Shown here one piece after another: positions 44,024 through 53,318 of a stretch of 64,000 nucleotides of DNA. The DNA is taken from NCBI GenBank assembly GCA_963847945.1, contig CAWKBX010000018.1, positions 124,001-188,000 on the forward strand, given 5' to 3'. The notes under the pieces are model-generated. The model was not told the DNA's origin and made no database searches. It saw only the letters and a list, made by a program, of their open reading frames with translations. The position numbers were made by a program, and so were the translations under genes. Numbering within the stretch: the first letter of the stretch is position 1; each line of letters begins with the position of its first letter. The stretch is from JANMJD01 sp963847945 (lineage in GTDB: Bacteria; Actinomycetota; Acidimicrobiia; Acidimicrobiales; Ilumatobacteraceae).

Positions 44024-45451
44024 TCAGCTGTCGAATCCGAGCCCAAAGCGATCGAGTGACTTCAGCCAGAGGTTGCGTTTCCCGGTGCGGTCCTCCCGAT
44101 CGAGTGACCAGCGGGTGGTCTGGATCCCGATGAATCGAAACGGCTCCGGGGGGAACGGGAGCGGCTTGTCCTTGACGAACGAGGTTTCGGTGGCTTTCGT
44201 CCGGCGACCGTCAAGGATGTCGAGGCTGACCTCGGCGCCAAAACGGGCGGCGGCCACCCCGAGCCCGGTATACCCGAGCGAGTAGGCCACCCGTCCGCTC
44301 ATCGCCGATCCCCAGAACACGCAGAATCGGGTGGACGTGTCGATCACCCCACCCCACGCGTGGGTGAACTTCACCCCTTCGAGCTGCGGAAATGTCTCGA
44401 AGAAGTGACGGGCGAGCTTCGCCCAGGTCTCGGGGCGCTGTTCGAGCTCGGAATTGACCTTTCCGCCGAAGTAGTAGATGGCGTCGTATCCCCCCCACAG
44501 AATCCGGTTGTCAGCCGTGAGCCGGTAGTAGTGGAACTGGTTGGGGATGTCGGAGAGTCCCTGGCGGCCGGTCCACCCGATCGACGCCATCTGAGCGTCG
44601 TTCAGCGGCTCGGTGACGAGCACGTAGTCGTAGACCGGGGCGATGTAGTGCTTCAGCCGCTTGAGCAACGGTGGAAAGGCGTTGGTGGCCAGGGCGACTC
44701 GTCCGGCGCGCACCCGGCCGAGTGGGGTGGTGACGAGCACGCCGACCCCGTCGCGCTCGATGTCGGTGGCCTTGGTGTCTTCGAAGATCCGCACCCCCAG
44801 CGATTCGGCGGCGGCCTTCAACCCCCAGGCCAGGCGGGCGGGGTCGACCATCGCGGCCCGACCCTTGCGCCATAGCCCACCCGTGTAGGCGGGGGAGTGG
44901 ATCATCGACTGCATCGTGTCCTGGTCGAGGAACTCGACGGCCTGGCCGAGATGGCGCAGCTGGAGGAAGTCTTCTTTCAGCTCCGTCAGATACGACTTCG
45001 AGTGATACGACGTCGCCACGTCGATGACGCCGGTGCGCTCGTAGTCACAGTCGATGTTGTAGCGGGTGATCGCCGCCTCGATCTCGTTGAGGTTGGCGAG
45101 GCCGAGCTCTTCCAGCAGCGGCAGCTCGTCGCCGAAGCGTTCCTGGCCGTTGGCGACGCCATGGGTGAGACTGGCCTCCATGAAGCCACCGTTGCGACCG
45201 CTGGCTGCAGAGCCGACCTCGTGGGCGTCGATCAGGATGACGTCGCGCGACGGGTCGCGCTCCTTGGCGATGATCGCCGTCCACAGCCCGGTGTAACCGC
45301 CGCCGATGACGCACAGGTCGCAGTTCTCGGTGCGCACCAGCGTGGGATTCGAGTCGGGCTCGTCCACATCCTCGTACCAGTACGGATACGGATCGGCATC
45401 GGCGATCGCGTCGAGCCAGAAATCGTCATGTTCCGGATTCCCTGAAGCCAT
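44024..45451 (-). CDS. FAD-dependent oxidoreductase of the DAO/PuuB family
   Basis: The 475-residue protein has the dinucleotide fold DLCVIGGGYTGLWTAIIAKE, then DVILIDAHEVGSAASGRNGG and FMEASLTHG, typical of gamma-glutamylputrescine oxidase-like amine oxidases. The substrate-side end includes HAWGGVIDTSTRFCVFWG and YSLGYTGLGVAAARFGAEVS. The FAD is probably non-covalent. It probably oxidises an amine or N-methyl amino acid. With the PuuC-like ALDH and the ornithine-type decarboxylase it would complete part of a polyamine route, but these genes are scattered. An ATG at 45451 follows AAGGGG-like sites. Confidence 0.88.
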   Translation of the reverse strand: MASGNPEHDDFWLDAIADADPYPYWYEDVDEPDSNPTLVRTENCDLCVIGGGYTGLWTAIIAKERDPSRDVILIDAHEVGSAASGRNGGFMEASLTHGVANGQERFGDELPLLEELGLANLNEIEAAITRYNIDCDYERTGVIDVATSYHSKSYLTELKEDFLQLRHLGQAVEFLDQDTMQSMIHSPAYTGGLWRKGRAAMVDPARLAWGLKAAAESLGVRIFEDTKATDIERDGVGVLVTTPLGRVRAGRVALATNAFPPLLKRLKHYIAPVYDYVLVTEPLNDAQMASIGWTGRQGLSDIPNQFHYYRLTADNRILWGGYDAIYYFGGKVNSELEQRPETWAKLARHFFETFPQLEGVKFTHAWGGVIDTSTRFCVFWGSAMSGRVAYSLGYTGLGVAAARFGAEVSLDILDGRRTKATETSFVKDKPLPFPPEPFRFIGIQTTRWSLDREDRTGKRNLWLKSLDRFGLGFDS

Positions 45452-45554
45452 CAGGTATCACCCCTTCTGTCGGCGATGGTAGTCGGGTGGCCTACCGAGT
45501 TCGGGGAGTGACGATTCCTGTCTCGGATGGCGGATCGCCTGAATCGGCCGGGTG

Positions 45555-45560
45555 TATACT
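45555..45560 (+). promoter_or_regulatory. -10 element of the toxin-antitoxin promoter
   Basis: TATACT ends six bases before the ATG at 45567, so transcription is expected to begin at or next to the start codon, giving a leaderless mRNA. GGTGTAT occurs on both sides (45551-45557 and 45562-45568) and may be the operator for self-repression by the antitoxin. The two arms are 11 bases apart. Confidence 0.4.
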
Positions 45561-45566
45561 CGGTGT

Positions 45567-45800
45567 ATGCAAGATACGTCGATCCGTGTCTCGACCGCCA
45601 CCCGCGACCGGCTGCGAGCGTTCCCGGGAGTAACCTGCGACGACGTGGTGTCCGAAGCGCTCGATCTGCTTGAGGCTGAGCGGTTCTGGGACCAGGCCGA
45701 GGCTTATCACGCCTGGCGCATCGCGCTGCCCGAGGATCGGCGCCAAGAACTTGATGCCCGCGATCAGGCCATCGACGCGATCTGGTCTCAGATCGAGTGA
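45567..45800 (+). CDS. Antitoxin of a type II toxin-antitoxin pair
   Basis: This 77-residue protein begins MQDTSIRVSTATRDRLRAFP, a ribbon-helix-helix DNA-binding start (beta strand SIRVS, then helices). An acidic/aromatic C-terminal half follows (LDLLEAERFWDQAEAYHAWR), suited to wrapping a toxin. The start at 45567 is used because the -10 element sits just before it. The stop overlaps the toxin's GTG start by four bases (GTGA), the normal coupling. Antitoxin identity is inferred from size, order and fold. Confidence 0.7.
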   Translation: MQDTSIRVSTATRDRLRAFPGVTCDDVVSEALDLLEAERFWDQAEAYHAWRIALPEDRRQELDARDQAIDAIWSQIE

Positions 45801-46093
45801 GCGACATCGGCTCGATTGCACTCGCCGATATCGGTCGGGAACAGCGACACATCGTGATCGTGCTCAGCAGCCAACGGTTTGCCCGCGCCGCCAGACGCGT
45901 CGTGATCGTTCCAGAGGTACCTGCGAACGATTCGGATGAACCGCCAATGCCGTGGCGAATTGTGGTGGGCGCTCGGACCTTCGGAGTCGATCACATCCAA
46001 AGCATCCGCGCCGAACGAGTGTTGGAAACGGTCGGACACGTGCCTGCCCCGATACTGGCGAGAATCCGCTCGGTAGTTCGTCAGATCACCTGA
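45797..46093 (+). CDS. PemK/MazF-like toxin
   Basis: This 98-residue product starts at a GTG overlapping the antitoxin stop. SIALADIGREQRHIVIVLSS and FARAARRVVIVPEVPANDSD follow the PemK/MazF/CcdB fold (GD.., R..VV.S...FN, V.V.P). The motif Arg/His after the first strand is GREQRH rather than the usual GxxRP, and Phe replaces the FN pair. If active it would cut RNA. Its last eight bases overlap the convergent PAP2 gene's stop. Confidence 0.62.
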   Translation: MSDIGSIALADIGREQRHIVIVLSSQRFARAARRVVIVPEVPANDSDEPPMPWRIVVGARTFGVDHIQSIRAERVLETVGHVPAPILARIRSVVRQIT

Positions 46094-47371
46094 GCGAGCC
46101 CCGTCCGCTCGCACCGGTCACGTTCTCGCGTTTCAGGCCGGCGTCGGGTTCGCCGAGCCATCGCCGGAGCAACCGACCGAACGGCCCGTGGTCGGGCTTG
46201 CCCTCGGCGGTCCGCTTGTGTTCCCACCAGCCCCACCCGAGGAACGATCCGGCGACCACGAGCCAGCCGCCGAGGATGTCGGCGACGTAGTGCTCCCCGA
46301 AGTACACGAGCGTGGCGGCCATCAGAATGGGGAAGACGCCGAGGGTGACTTTGGCGATGATGGCAAATCGACCTCGAACGAACGGCATGAAGAAGAGCGG
46401 CACCAGCAGGGCGAACCCGGCGTGGAGCGATGGCATCGCGGCGGTGGGATTGGCCCAGTCGCGGCCGGTGATCACCCAATCGACGAACGTCTTGAAGTCG
46501 AGATGGGCCCAGCCCCGGGTGGTCGGCCGAGCGATCGGATCGAGGATCTCAAAGGGAAACTTTTTTGACGCGGCCATCCATGGCGGAACGGTGGGCAAGA
46601 GGATGAATCCGGCGACGGCAACGAACAACGCCGTGGCGAAACGGCGGACGTACCGGCCCCACTGGCGGCGATTCGTGACCCACAGGACCACCGCGACCGC
46701 CACCGGCACGATGAAGTGGGTGTAGTAGATCATCGAGCTGGCAACGTCGTACCAGCGCACATGGTCACGATCGAAGAACTGCTGCTGCATCCACACATTC
46801 GGGTCGGTGCCGAAGAACAGCGCCCGGTCGATATCACGGGGCATCTCGACCTGCAACGGCATCCCGAGCCGATCGGCGATGCCGCGCGAATAGTCGTAGG
46901 CGAACCACATTGCTGAGTACCCGGCCAGCTCGAGGATCGTCCACACCCACCGCCTCCACGGTCGACCGAGTTGGCCGATCAGTACGGGGAAGATCACCGA
47001 CAACATCACCGACTTGCGCGAGATCGGCAGGCCGTTCGTGAAGAACGATTGGATGTACTGCACCCCGTAGACGGCGAACACGATTCGCCGTACGGCCGGC
47101 CAGTCGAGACCGGCTAGAAATCGGGCGGTCGTCGGAAGCAGGCCAAAAGGATCAGCGTGCGTAACCAGAGTTGGGGCTGAACGCCCGCGAACGATCCCAG
47201 CCAGGGTTGCGATGACAGCAAGGGTAATTGGTTGGCTGCGACCAGCGTGACGTAGCCGATTCCGTACGCCACGGTGATTCCCTGCCCACATTGCCGCCAG
47301 ACGTTGGACCGTGGCGACGGTGCCTGCGGTCGCTCAGCGACCGGGAGGCTAGGTGCGGGAGGGGTCGGCAC
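46086..47371 (-). CDS. PAP2-type membrane phosphatase (inositolphosphotransferase-like), likely one frameshift
   Basis: The conserved part has several membrane helices, PSLHAGFALLVPLFFM and GEHYVADILGGWLVV, which are PAP2 motifs 2 and 3, with KKFPFEILDPIARP between. The N-terminal frame from 47371 (GTG, VPTPPAPSLPVAERPQAPSP) has a membrane helix (ITVAYGIGYVTLVAANQLPL) and stops just after LWLRTLILLACF. The PAP2 frame continues GLLPTTARFLAGLDWP from about 47140, so the two probably join by a one-base indel near 47145. It would remove phosphate from a lipid or transfer a polar head group. Confidence 0.7.
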
Positions 47372-47509
47372 GGTGCGACACGCTATCCCCGCACGGACTG
47401 CCACGGGCCAACCCGAAGCATCGCCCAACGCGACAAGGGCCGGACCCGAAGATCCGACCCGAGCGCACTCCGCCCGCAATCTTGCGGGGGCAACCGTTGA
47501 CGATTTGGG

Positions 47510-48335
47510 TCAGGCGGTGGCCTGCTCCAGGGCCCGGCGCACGAGCACCTTGGCCAGATGGGTGCGGTACTCGACGCGACGCGTTCAGATCGGCCTGCGG
47601 CTCGGCCTCGGCGCCAGCCTGGGCGGCGGCATCGGCGATTGAGGCACCACCGGCGAGGGCTGCCGACACGCTGGTGGCGAGAATCGGGGTGGAACCCATG
47701 TTGACCAGGGCCACCCCCGAGCCACCGTTGCCGGCCCATGCCGCCACGCCGACGATCGCCCAGTCCTGCGCCCGGCGGTTGAACTTCTGGAAGCTCCAAC
47801 CGGCCCCGTTCATCTTGGGGATGCGAACCTCGGTGAGCATCTCGTCGGCCTCAAGCGCCGACTCCAGGAAGCCCTGGTAGAAGTCGGCAGCGGCGATCTC
47901 CCGGGTGCCATTCGGGCCCTGAGCGACGTAGGTCGCCCCGAGCGCCAGCGTCACGGCCGGAAGGTCGGATGCCGGATCGGCGTGAGCGATGGTGCCGCCC
48001 AGGGTGCCGCGATGGCGGACCTGCGGGTCGCCGACATGGCCGGCGGCATGGGCCAACAGCGGCACATGCTGAGCCAACAAGGGTGATGTCTCGACGTCGC
48101 GGTGCCGGGTGAGGGCACCGATGGCGACATGGTCACCGGCGTCGCGGATGTACGACAGGTCGCTGAGGCGACCGATGTCGACGAGGACCGACGGCGAGGC
48201 GAGGCGCAGCTTCATCAGCGGTAGGAGGCTGTGGCCACCGGCGAGGAACTTGGCGTCCTCGCCGTACTCGCCCACCAGGGCAATGGCTTCGGCGGCCGAC
48301 GTGGCACGCTTGTAGTCGAATGCGGCGGGGATCAC
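47510..48335 (-). CDS. CoxM-type FAD-binding subunit of a molybdenum hydroxylase, late frameshift
   Basis: ATG 48335 gives MIPAAFDYKRATSAAEAIAL, KFLAGGHSLLPLMKLRLA (the FAD pyrophosphate loop), and VRHRGTLGGTIAHADPASDL, both CoxM signatures. At about 47580 the frame changes at a CGCGTCGCG run. The right C-terminus is VEYRTHLAKVLVRRALEQAT with a stop at 47510, giving about 275 residues. The start overlaps the CoxL stop by four bases (ATGA), giving the S-L-M order of form II enzymes. The FAD hands electrons from the iron-sulfur subunit to an acceptor. Confidence 0.87.
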
Positions 48336-50722
48336 TTCGAGCCTCCTGAGGCAGCTTGGATGGTTTTCCAGACGGTATTGGGTGACGCCGGCATCAACAC
48401 GTCACGGACCCCAAGGCCCGAGAGCGCATCGACGATGGCATTGATGACAGCAGGTGCGGCACCGATGGTGCCAGCCTCGCCGATTCCCTTGACGCCGAGC
48501 GAGTTCGTCGGCGACGGGGTGATGGTGTGATCGGTGGTGATGTTGGGAACGTCCGACGCGGCGGGCACCAGATACTCGGCCAGCGAGCCGTTCTTGAGGT
48601 TGCCGTCGGTGTCGTAGACGGCCTCCTCGAACAGGGCCTGGGCAAGTCCTTGGATGACCCCGCCGTGGACTTGGCCATCGACGATCAACGGGTTGATCTG
48701 ATTGCCGCAGTCGTCGACGGCGACGTAGCCGAGTACATCGACCTGGCCGGTCTCGGTGTCGACTTCGACGGTGCAGATGTGGGTGCCGAACGGCCACGAG
48801 AAGTTCGGCGGATCGTAGGTGACATGCGCCTCGAGGTTGGGTTCCATCCCGTCGGGCAGGTCGTGAGCAGTGAATGCGGCGAAGGCGATGGCCGCGAGCG
48901 GCGTCGACCGGTCGGGCGAGCCCTTCACCGAGAACACTCCGCCGGCGAAATCGAGATCGTCGGGCGAGCATTCCAGCTGGTGAGCGGCAATCAGGCGAGC
49001 CTTGGCGATCACTTTGTCGCAGGCCATGTCGATCGCCACCCCACCGACGACGAGCGAACGCGAGCCGTAGGTGTCGAGCCCCAACGGGCTGGTGGCCGTG
49101 TCGGAATGGAGCACGTCGACGTCTTCGGGGGCAACCCCGAGCTTGTCGGCGACGATCATCGACCACGACGTCTCGTGACCCTGGCCGTGCGGGGTGGCCC
49201 CCGTGACGACTTGGACCTTGTTGGTCGCCAGAATGCGCACGGTGGCGGCTTCCCAGCCACCGGCGCCGTAGTTCAATGAGGCAAGCACCCGAGACGGGGC
49301 GAGACCGCACATCTCGAAGTAGCTCGATACGCCGATGCCGAGGCGCTTGGTGGAACCTTCGACGTTCTGTGTGGCCTGACGAGCCCGCACGCCGTCGTAG
49401 TCGGCGAGTCCGGCTGCCTTCTCGGCGGCGGCCAAATGGTCGCCCGAGTCGTAGGTCAACCCGCTGAAGGCGGTGTACGGAAACTGGTCCTTGCGGATGA
49501 AGTTCAACTTGCGGAACGCAAGCGGATCCATGCCGATCTTGGCGGCCAACGCATCGACGGCCCGCTCGATGGCGTACGTCGCCTCGGGGCGACCGGCGCC
49601 GCGATAGGCGTCGGTGGGCGTCATCGAGGTGAACACCGAGGTACACGAGAAGTCGTACGCAACCGGGAGGTCATAGACGCCGGCATAGAGGAATGCCCCG
49701 AGGATCGGCACGCCGGGCGTGACGAGCTGCAGGTATGCCCCCATGTCACCGAGGATGCGGACGCGAATGGCGATGATCTTGCCGTTCTCGTCGGCTCCCA
49801 GTTCGATGTCCTGAATCTGGCCGCGGCCTTGGATGGTGGCGACCGAGTTCTCGCCGCGCTCCTCGTTCCAGCGCACGGGGACCCCGTGCTTGCGGGACAG
49901 GGCAACGCAGAGCAATTCCTCGGCGTACACGTTGAGTTTCGAGCCGAAGCCGCCACCGACCGCTGGGGCGACAACGCGCACCTTCTGCTCGGGGATGCCG
50001 AGGGTCAGGGCCACCATCACCTTGAGGATGTGGGGAATCTGTGTGGCGGAGTACAGCGTCACGTCGCCGCCGTATGGCTGGGGGACCGAGGCGCAGGCCC
50101 GCGGTTCCATCGCCATCGGGATGAGGCGCTGTTGGATGTAGCGCTCCTTGACCACGTACTTGGCCCCGCCGCCGTCGAGGGCCGCGGCAACCGCGTCCTC
50201 GCCGAGCTTGAGATCCCACGTGTAGCTCTTGTTCGTGCCCAATTCAGGATGGAGAATCACCCGGTCGCTGAGCGCGTCCTCGAGGTCGATCACCGCAGGC
50301 AGCGCCTCGTAATCGACGTTGATCGCTTCGATCGCATCACGGGCCGCAACGTCGGAAGTCGCCAGCACGCAGGCCACACCATCACCCGCATACGCCGCTT
50401 TGGAGACGGCGATCGGGTAGTGGGTCGGGTTCTTCATGTCGGCGGTCACCGGCCAGGCGCAGGGCATCGGCCCGGCCCAGAGCGACTCCAGATCGGCCCC
50501 CGAGTACGCCGCGACGACACCCGGAACGGCGAGCGCGCCGCTCAGATCGATGCTGACGATGTTGGCGTTGGCATACGGGCTACGCAGCACGGCAAGGTGC
50601 AACGCGCCCGGAAGGTTCAAGTCGTTGGTGTACTTGGCTTCCCCGGTCAACAAAGCCGGATCTTCCCGCCGCAGAAGCCGTGTACCGATGACACCCGTGG
50701 GTGCCGCTTCGGTCATGGTCAC
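48332..50722 (-). CDS. Form II CoxL-type molybdenum hydroxylase large subunit
   Basis: The 796-residue protein holds the molybdopterin-cytosine-dinucleotide. GGGFGSKLNVYAEE, QIPHILK, TPHGQGHETSW and DCGNQINPLIVDGQVHGGVI are family blocks. The active-site loop is AYRGAGRPEATY (372-378 for AYRGAGR), not the AYxCSFR that binds Cu in true CO dehydrogenase. The catalytic base is Glu749 in GVKGIGEAGTIG. It therefore belongs to form II (BMS-type) enzymes, whose physiological substrate is uncertain. Upstream is CoxS (25 bases), downstream CoxM (overlap). Confidence 0.92.
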   Translation of the reverse strand: MTMTEAAPTGVIGTRLLRREDPALLTGEAKYTNDLNLPGALHLAVLRSPYANANIVSIDLSGALAVPGVVAAYSGADLESLWAGPMPCAWPVTADMKNPTHYPIAVSKAAYAGDGVACVLATSDVAARDAIEAINVDYEALPAVIDLEDALSDRVILHPELGTNKSYTWDLKLGEDAVAAALDGGGAKYVVKERYIQQRLIPMAMEPRACASVPQPYGGDVTLYSATQIPHILKVMVALTLGIPEQKVRVVAPAVGGGFGSKLNVYAEELLCVALSRKHGVPVRWNEERGENSVATIQGRGQIQDIELGADENGKIIAIRVRILGDMGAYLQLVTPGVPILGAFLYAGVYDLPVAYDFSCTSVFTSMTPTDAYRGAGRPEATYAIERAVDALAAKIGMDPLAFRKLNFIRKDQFPYTAFSGLTYDSGDHLAAAEKAAGLADYDGVRARQATQNVEGSTKRLGIGVSSYFEMCGLAPSRVLASLNYGAGGWEAATVRILATNKVQVVTGATPHGQGHETSWSMIVADKLGVAPEDVDVLHSDTATSPLGLDTYGSRSLVVGGVAIDMACDKVIAKARLIAAHQLECSPDDLDFAGGVFSVKGSPDRSTPLAAIAFAAFTAHDLPDGMEPNLEAHVTYDPPNFSWPFGTHICTVEVDTETGQVDVLGYVAVDDCGNQINPLIVDGQVHGGVIQGLAQALFEEAVYDTDGNLKNGSLAEYLVPAASDVPNITTDHTITPSPTNSLGVKGIGEAGTIGAAPAVINAIVDALSGLGVRDVLMPASPNTVWKTIQAASGGSK

Positions 50723-50747
50723 AATGGGACCCCCATCCCTCGACTGC

Positions 50748-51218
50748 TCAGCCTGCAGCGCAGGCGAGGACGGACTTCACGATGTTGTGATAGCCGGTGC
50801 AGCGACAGAGGTTGCCCTCGAGGCCCAGACGGACCTCTTCCTCGGTCGGGTTCGGGTTCTCGTTGAGCAGCCCGATCGACGCCATCACCATGCCCGGGGT
50901 GCAGTAACCGCACTGCAGGCCGTGGTTCTCCATGAACGCCTTCTGCATGACATGCATCTCACCGTTCTGGGCGAGGCCCTCGATGGTGGTGATCGCCGCG
51001 CCGTCGGCCTGTACGGCCAACACGGTGCACGACTTGACCGACTCGCCGTCGAGATGGATGGTGCACGCCCCGCACGACGACGTGTCGCAACCGACGTTGG
51101 TGCCCGTGAGGTTGAGACCCTCACGGATGTGGTGCACGAGCAACGTGCGAGGCTCAACCTCGCTGGTGTGCGCAGTGCCGTTGACGGTAACCGTGATCTG
51201 CACGGTGGATACCCCCAT
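50748..51218 (-). CDS. CoxS-type [2Fe-2S] subunit
   Basis: The 156-residue protein has two [2Fe-2S] sites: a plant-ferredoxin-like one with Cys44, 49, 52 and 64 (GCDTSSCGACTIHLD) and a second with Cys103, 106, 138 and 140 (QCGYCTPGMVMASIG ... LCRCTGYHNIVK). It passes electrons from Moco to FAD. ATG 51218 is chosen because the 19 extra residues of the longer frame are not conserved; a GTG two codons later is also possible. It heads the S-L-M operon. Confidence 0.92.
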   Translation of the reverse strand: MGVSTVQITVTVNGTAHTSEVEPRTLLVHHIREGLNLTGTNVGCDTSSCGACTIHLDGESVKSCTVLAVQADGAAITTIEGLAQNGEMHVMQKAFMENHGLQCGYCTPGMVMASIGLLNENPNPTEEEVRLGLEGNLCRCTGYHNIVKSVLACAAG

Positions 51219-51726
51219 GTGTGTCGAAGGCCGAAAGTGTCCGGTCGAATTGACCGGCGTCACATCATGCCTCATCCGAAGCTCCCGCGCGTCCTTGGTC
51301 GCTTGTGATGGCTCAGGAGCACCCCGCTTGCCGATCAGGCCTTGCTTGGTCGATTAGGTTCGGACCATGTTGCGTCCTGAAAGCTGGACCAGACCAGCGG
51401 GTGTGAGTCCCGTCCGGGTAGGCGCCGGACGCGCCCGGTAGCAGGCCCCGGTTCGTGATCGAGAGGTCGCGGGCTGAGCGGGGTGTCGAAAGCCTCTGTA
51501 GGGAGGGAGCAAGCGTGCGGGCCGCAGCATCAAGCGAATTCTGCAGCCTCGTCAGATCCACAACGAAGAAGCCGAGCCGCTCATGTCACGGTGAAGGCCA
51601 TGTCCGTCGGGTGCGTGTCGGAGATGCACTTGGCGGGTTCTTCCGGGGTATGGGAAGTGGCACGTACGCAAGGTTTGGTTCGGAACAGGAGAGGCCCGTC
51701 TGCGCAGCCTTGTCAGCAAAGACCGG

Positions 51727-53211
51727 ATGTATAAGCCAATGGTGAAATCATCCGGAGCGCAGCGGGAGTCCGACGGGGTCGTAGTACCGCTGATCGCCAT
51801 GCAACACAACGTGGCGGGAGGGAAGGGCCCCGGCTTCGGGCGTGCTGGTGATGGGGGTAAGCGTGAGGGCATGACCGGGACCGCCCGGTCCAACTACCCT
51901 CGGGGTCGTAAGGCTCCGGTGAAAGTGCGACAACTTCAGAATCGGCTATGGGCTGCTGCCAAGCAGTCTGAGGGTCGGCGTTTCCATGCCCTGTTTGACC
52001 GTGTTCACAGGGGTGACGTCTTGTGGGAGGCGTGGGAACGGGTGCGTGAGAATCGTGGTGCTGCCGGGATCGACAAGGTCACGGTGGCAGCGGTGGAGGA
52101 TTCCGGGGTTCATCGCATGTTGGATGAGTTGGCTGGGGATCTTCGTGCAGGGAGGTATTACCCGTCGCCGGTGCGGCGGGTGGAGATACCGAAGCCGGAT
52201 GGCCGTAAACGGCCGTTGGGTATCCCGACTGTTCGTGATCGGGTGGCGCAGCAGGCCGTCAAGATCGTTCTTGAGCCGTTGTTCGAGGCCGATTTCTTGG
52301 CGTGTAGTTTCGGGTTCCGCCCGAAACGTTCCGCCACTGATGCGATGGAAGCGATCAGGGTGGCGTTCCCGAAAGGCGACCAGTTCGTCTTCGAGGCCGA
52401 TATCCGAGATTTCTTCGGGTCGATCGATCATGTCCGGCTGATGGCGCTTGTTGAGCGTCGGGTGTCGGATCGTCGGGTGCTCAAACTGGTCCGTCAGTGG
52501 TTGACGGCTGGGGTGTTGGTCGATGGGGTGCACCAGACGACGGTCACGGGCACCCCCCAGGGCGGGGTGATCTCGCCGTTGTTGGCCAACATCTTCTTGC
52601 ATGCGTTTGATCACGCTTGGGCCGAGCATGGAACCGGGAAGCTTGTCCGTTACGCGGACGACTTCGTGGTGCTCTGTGAGACCCGGGATCAGGCCGAACA
52701 CGCGCATCGTCTCGCTGTCGAGATGATGGGTGAACTCGGTCTGGAACTTCACCCGGACAAGACCCGTGTGGTCGATCTTCGGGAGGGGTGTGAAGGGTTC
52801 GATTTCCTGGGTTGCCATTTTCGGGCTCGGATGTCGGGACGCTTGTGGGAGCAGAAACGCATCGTGCGTTACTACCTGCACCGCTGGCCATCGGCTCGGA
52901 GCATGAAACGGGCACGCCAACGGATCAAGGACCTGACCGGTCGGAAACGTGTCGGTGCTGACCTGCCGGTCGTCATCGGCGAGTTGAACCTGTTCCTTCG
53001 GGGATGGGGCAACTACTTCCGGACTGGGAACGCAGCCAACAAGTTCGTGCAGCTCGATCGCCATGTCGTGTGGCGGCTGAAACGGTTGTTGATCAAGAAG
53101 CGTGGGCGCAACCTACGTGCTGGTCAAGCAGCCCGCTGGACACCCGCCTGGTTCCATGACCAGGGCCTGCATCAACTCATGGGCACCATCCGCTACCCGA
53201 AGGCCGCGTAA
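51727..53211 (+). CDS. Group II intron-encoded reverse transcriptase/maturase
   Basis: The 494-residue protein has RT blocks GIPTVRDRVAQQAVKIVLEP, CSFGFRPKRSATDAMEAIRV, EADIRDFFGSIDHVRL, TGTPQGGVISPLLANIFLHA and catalytic YADDFVVLCE (309-312). Domain X follows (LNLFLRGWGNYFRTGNAANK). It ends soon after, so there is no HNH endonuclease domain. The protein helps splicing and reverse-transcribes the intron into new sites. ATG 51727 follows the ribozyme; ATG 51871 (MTGTARSNYP) is a shorter alternative. The frame is intact, so the element may be active. Confidence 0.93.
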   Translation: MYKPMVKSSGAQRESDGVVVPLIAMQHNVAGGKGPGFGRAGDGGKREGMTGTARSNYPRGRKAPVKVRQLQNRLWAAAKQSEGRRFHALFDRVHRGDVLWEAWERVRENRGAAGIDKVTVAAVEDSGVHRMLDELAGDLRAGRYYPSPVRRVEIPKPDGRKRPLGIPTVRDRVAQQAVKIVLEPLFEADFLACSFGFRPKRSATDAMEAIRVAFPKGDQFVFEADIRDFFGSIDHVRLMALVERRVSDRRVLKLVRQWLTAGVLVDGVHQTTVTGTPQGGVISPLLANIFLHAFDHAWAEHGTGKLVRYADDFVVLCETRDQAEHAHRLAVEMMGELGLELHPDKTRVVDLREGCEGFDFLGCHFRARMSGRLWEQKRIVRYYLHRWPSARSMKRARQRIKDLTGRKRVGADLPVVIGELNLFLRGWGNYFRTGNAANKFVQLDRHVVWRLKRLLIKKRGRNLRAGQAARWTPAWFHDQGLHQLMGTIRYPKAA

Positions 53212-53233
53212 CAATGTCCAGAAGCACGAAGGT

Positions 53234-53267
53234 AAGCCGTGTGCGGGAAAACCGCACGCACGGATTG
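53234..53267 (+). ncRNA. Group II intron domain V
   Basis: AAGCCGTGTGCGGG-AAAA-CCGCACGCACGGATT folds to the 34-base hairpin of domain V with the catalytic AGC near its base and a GNRA-like AAAA loop. It follows the reverse transcriptase stop by 22 bases and is followed by a domain VI stem with a bulged A in CTGACTAC. Confidence 0.7.
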
Positions 53268-53318
53268 AAAGGGGGATGGGGAAACGGGCTGGCAACAGCA
53301 CCGCGCCCCTGACTACCA

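Larger units (their letters stand above)
51401..53316 (+). mobile_element. Group II intron with reverse transcriptase
   Basis: The element starts with GTGTGAG at 51401, the GUGYG-type 5' end, followed by about 320 bases of folded ribozyme (repeated paired G/C segments), then the reverse transcriptase (51727-53211), then domains V and VI (53234-53316). The 3' end is taken at the CTAC-type terminus (53316) just before ATG 53319; either end could be off by a few bases. It is mobile by retrohoming, so the host site could be a rarely coding spot. The 5' exon (51219-51400) has no gene. Confidence 0.8.

Noticed and set aside
48332..51218. True (form I) CO dehydrogenase
   Set aside because: The large subunit lacks the AYxCSFR copper-binding loop and has AYRGAGR.
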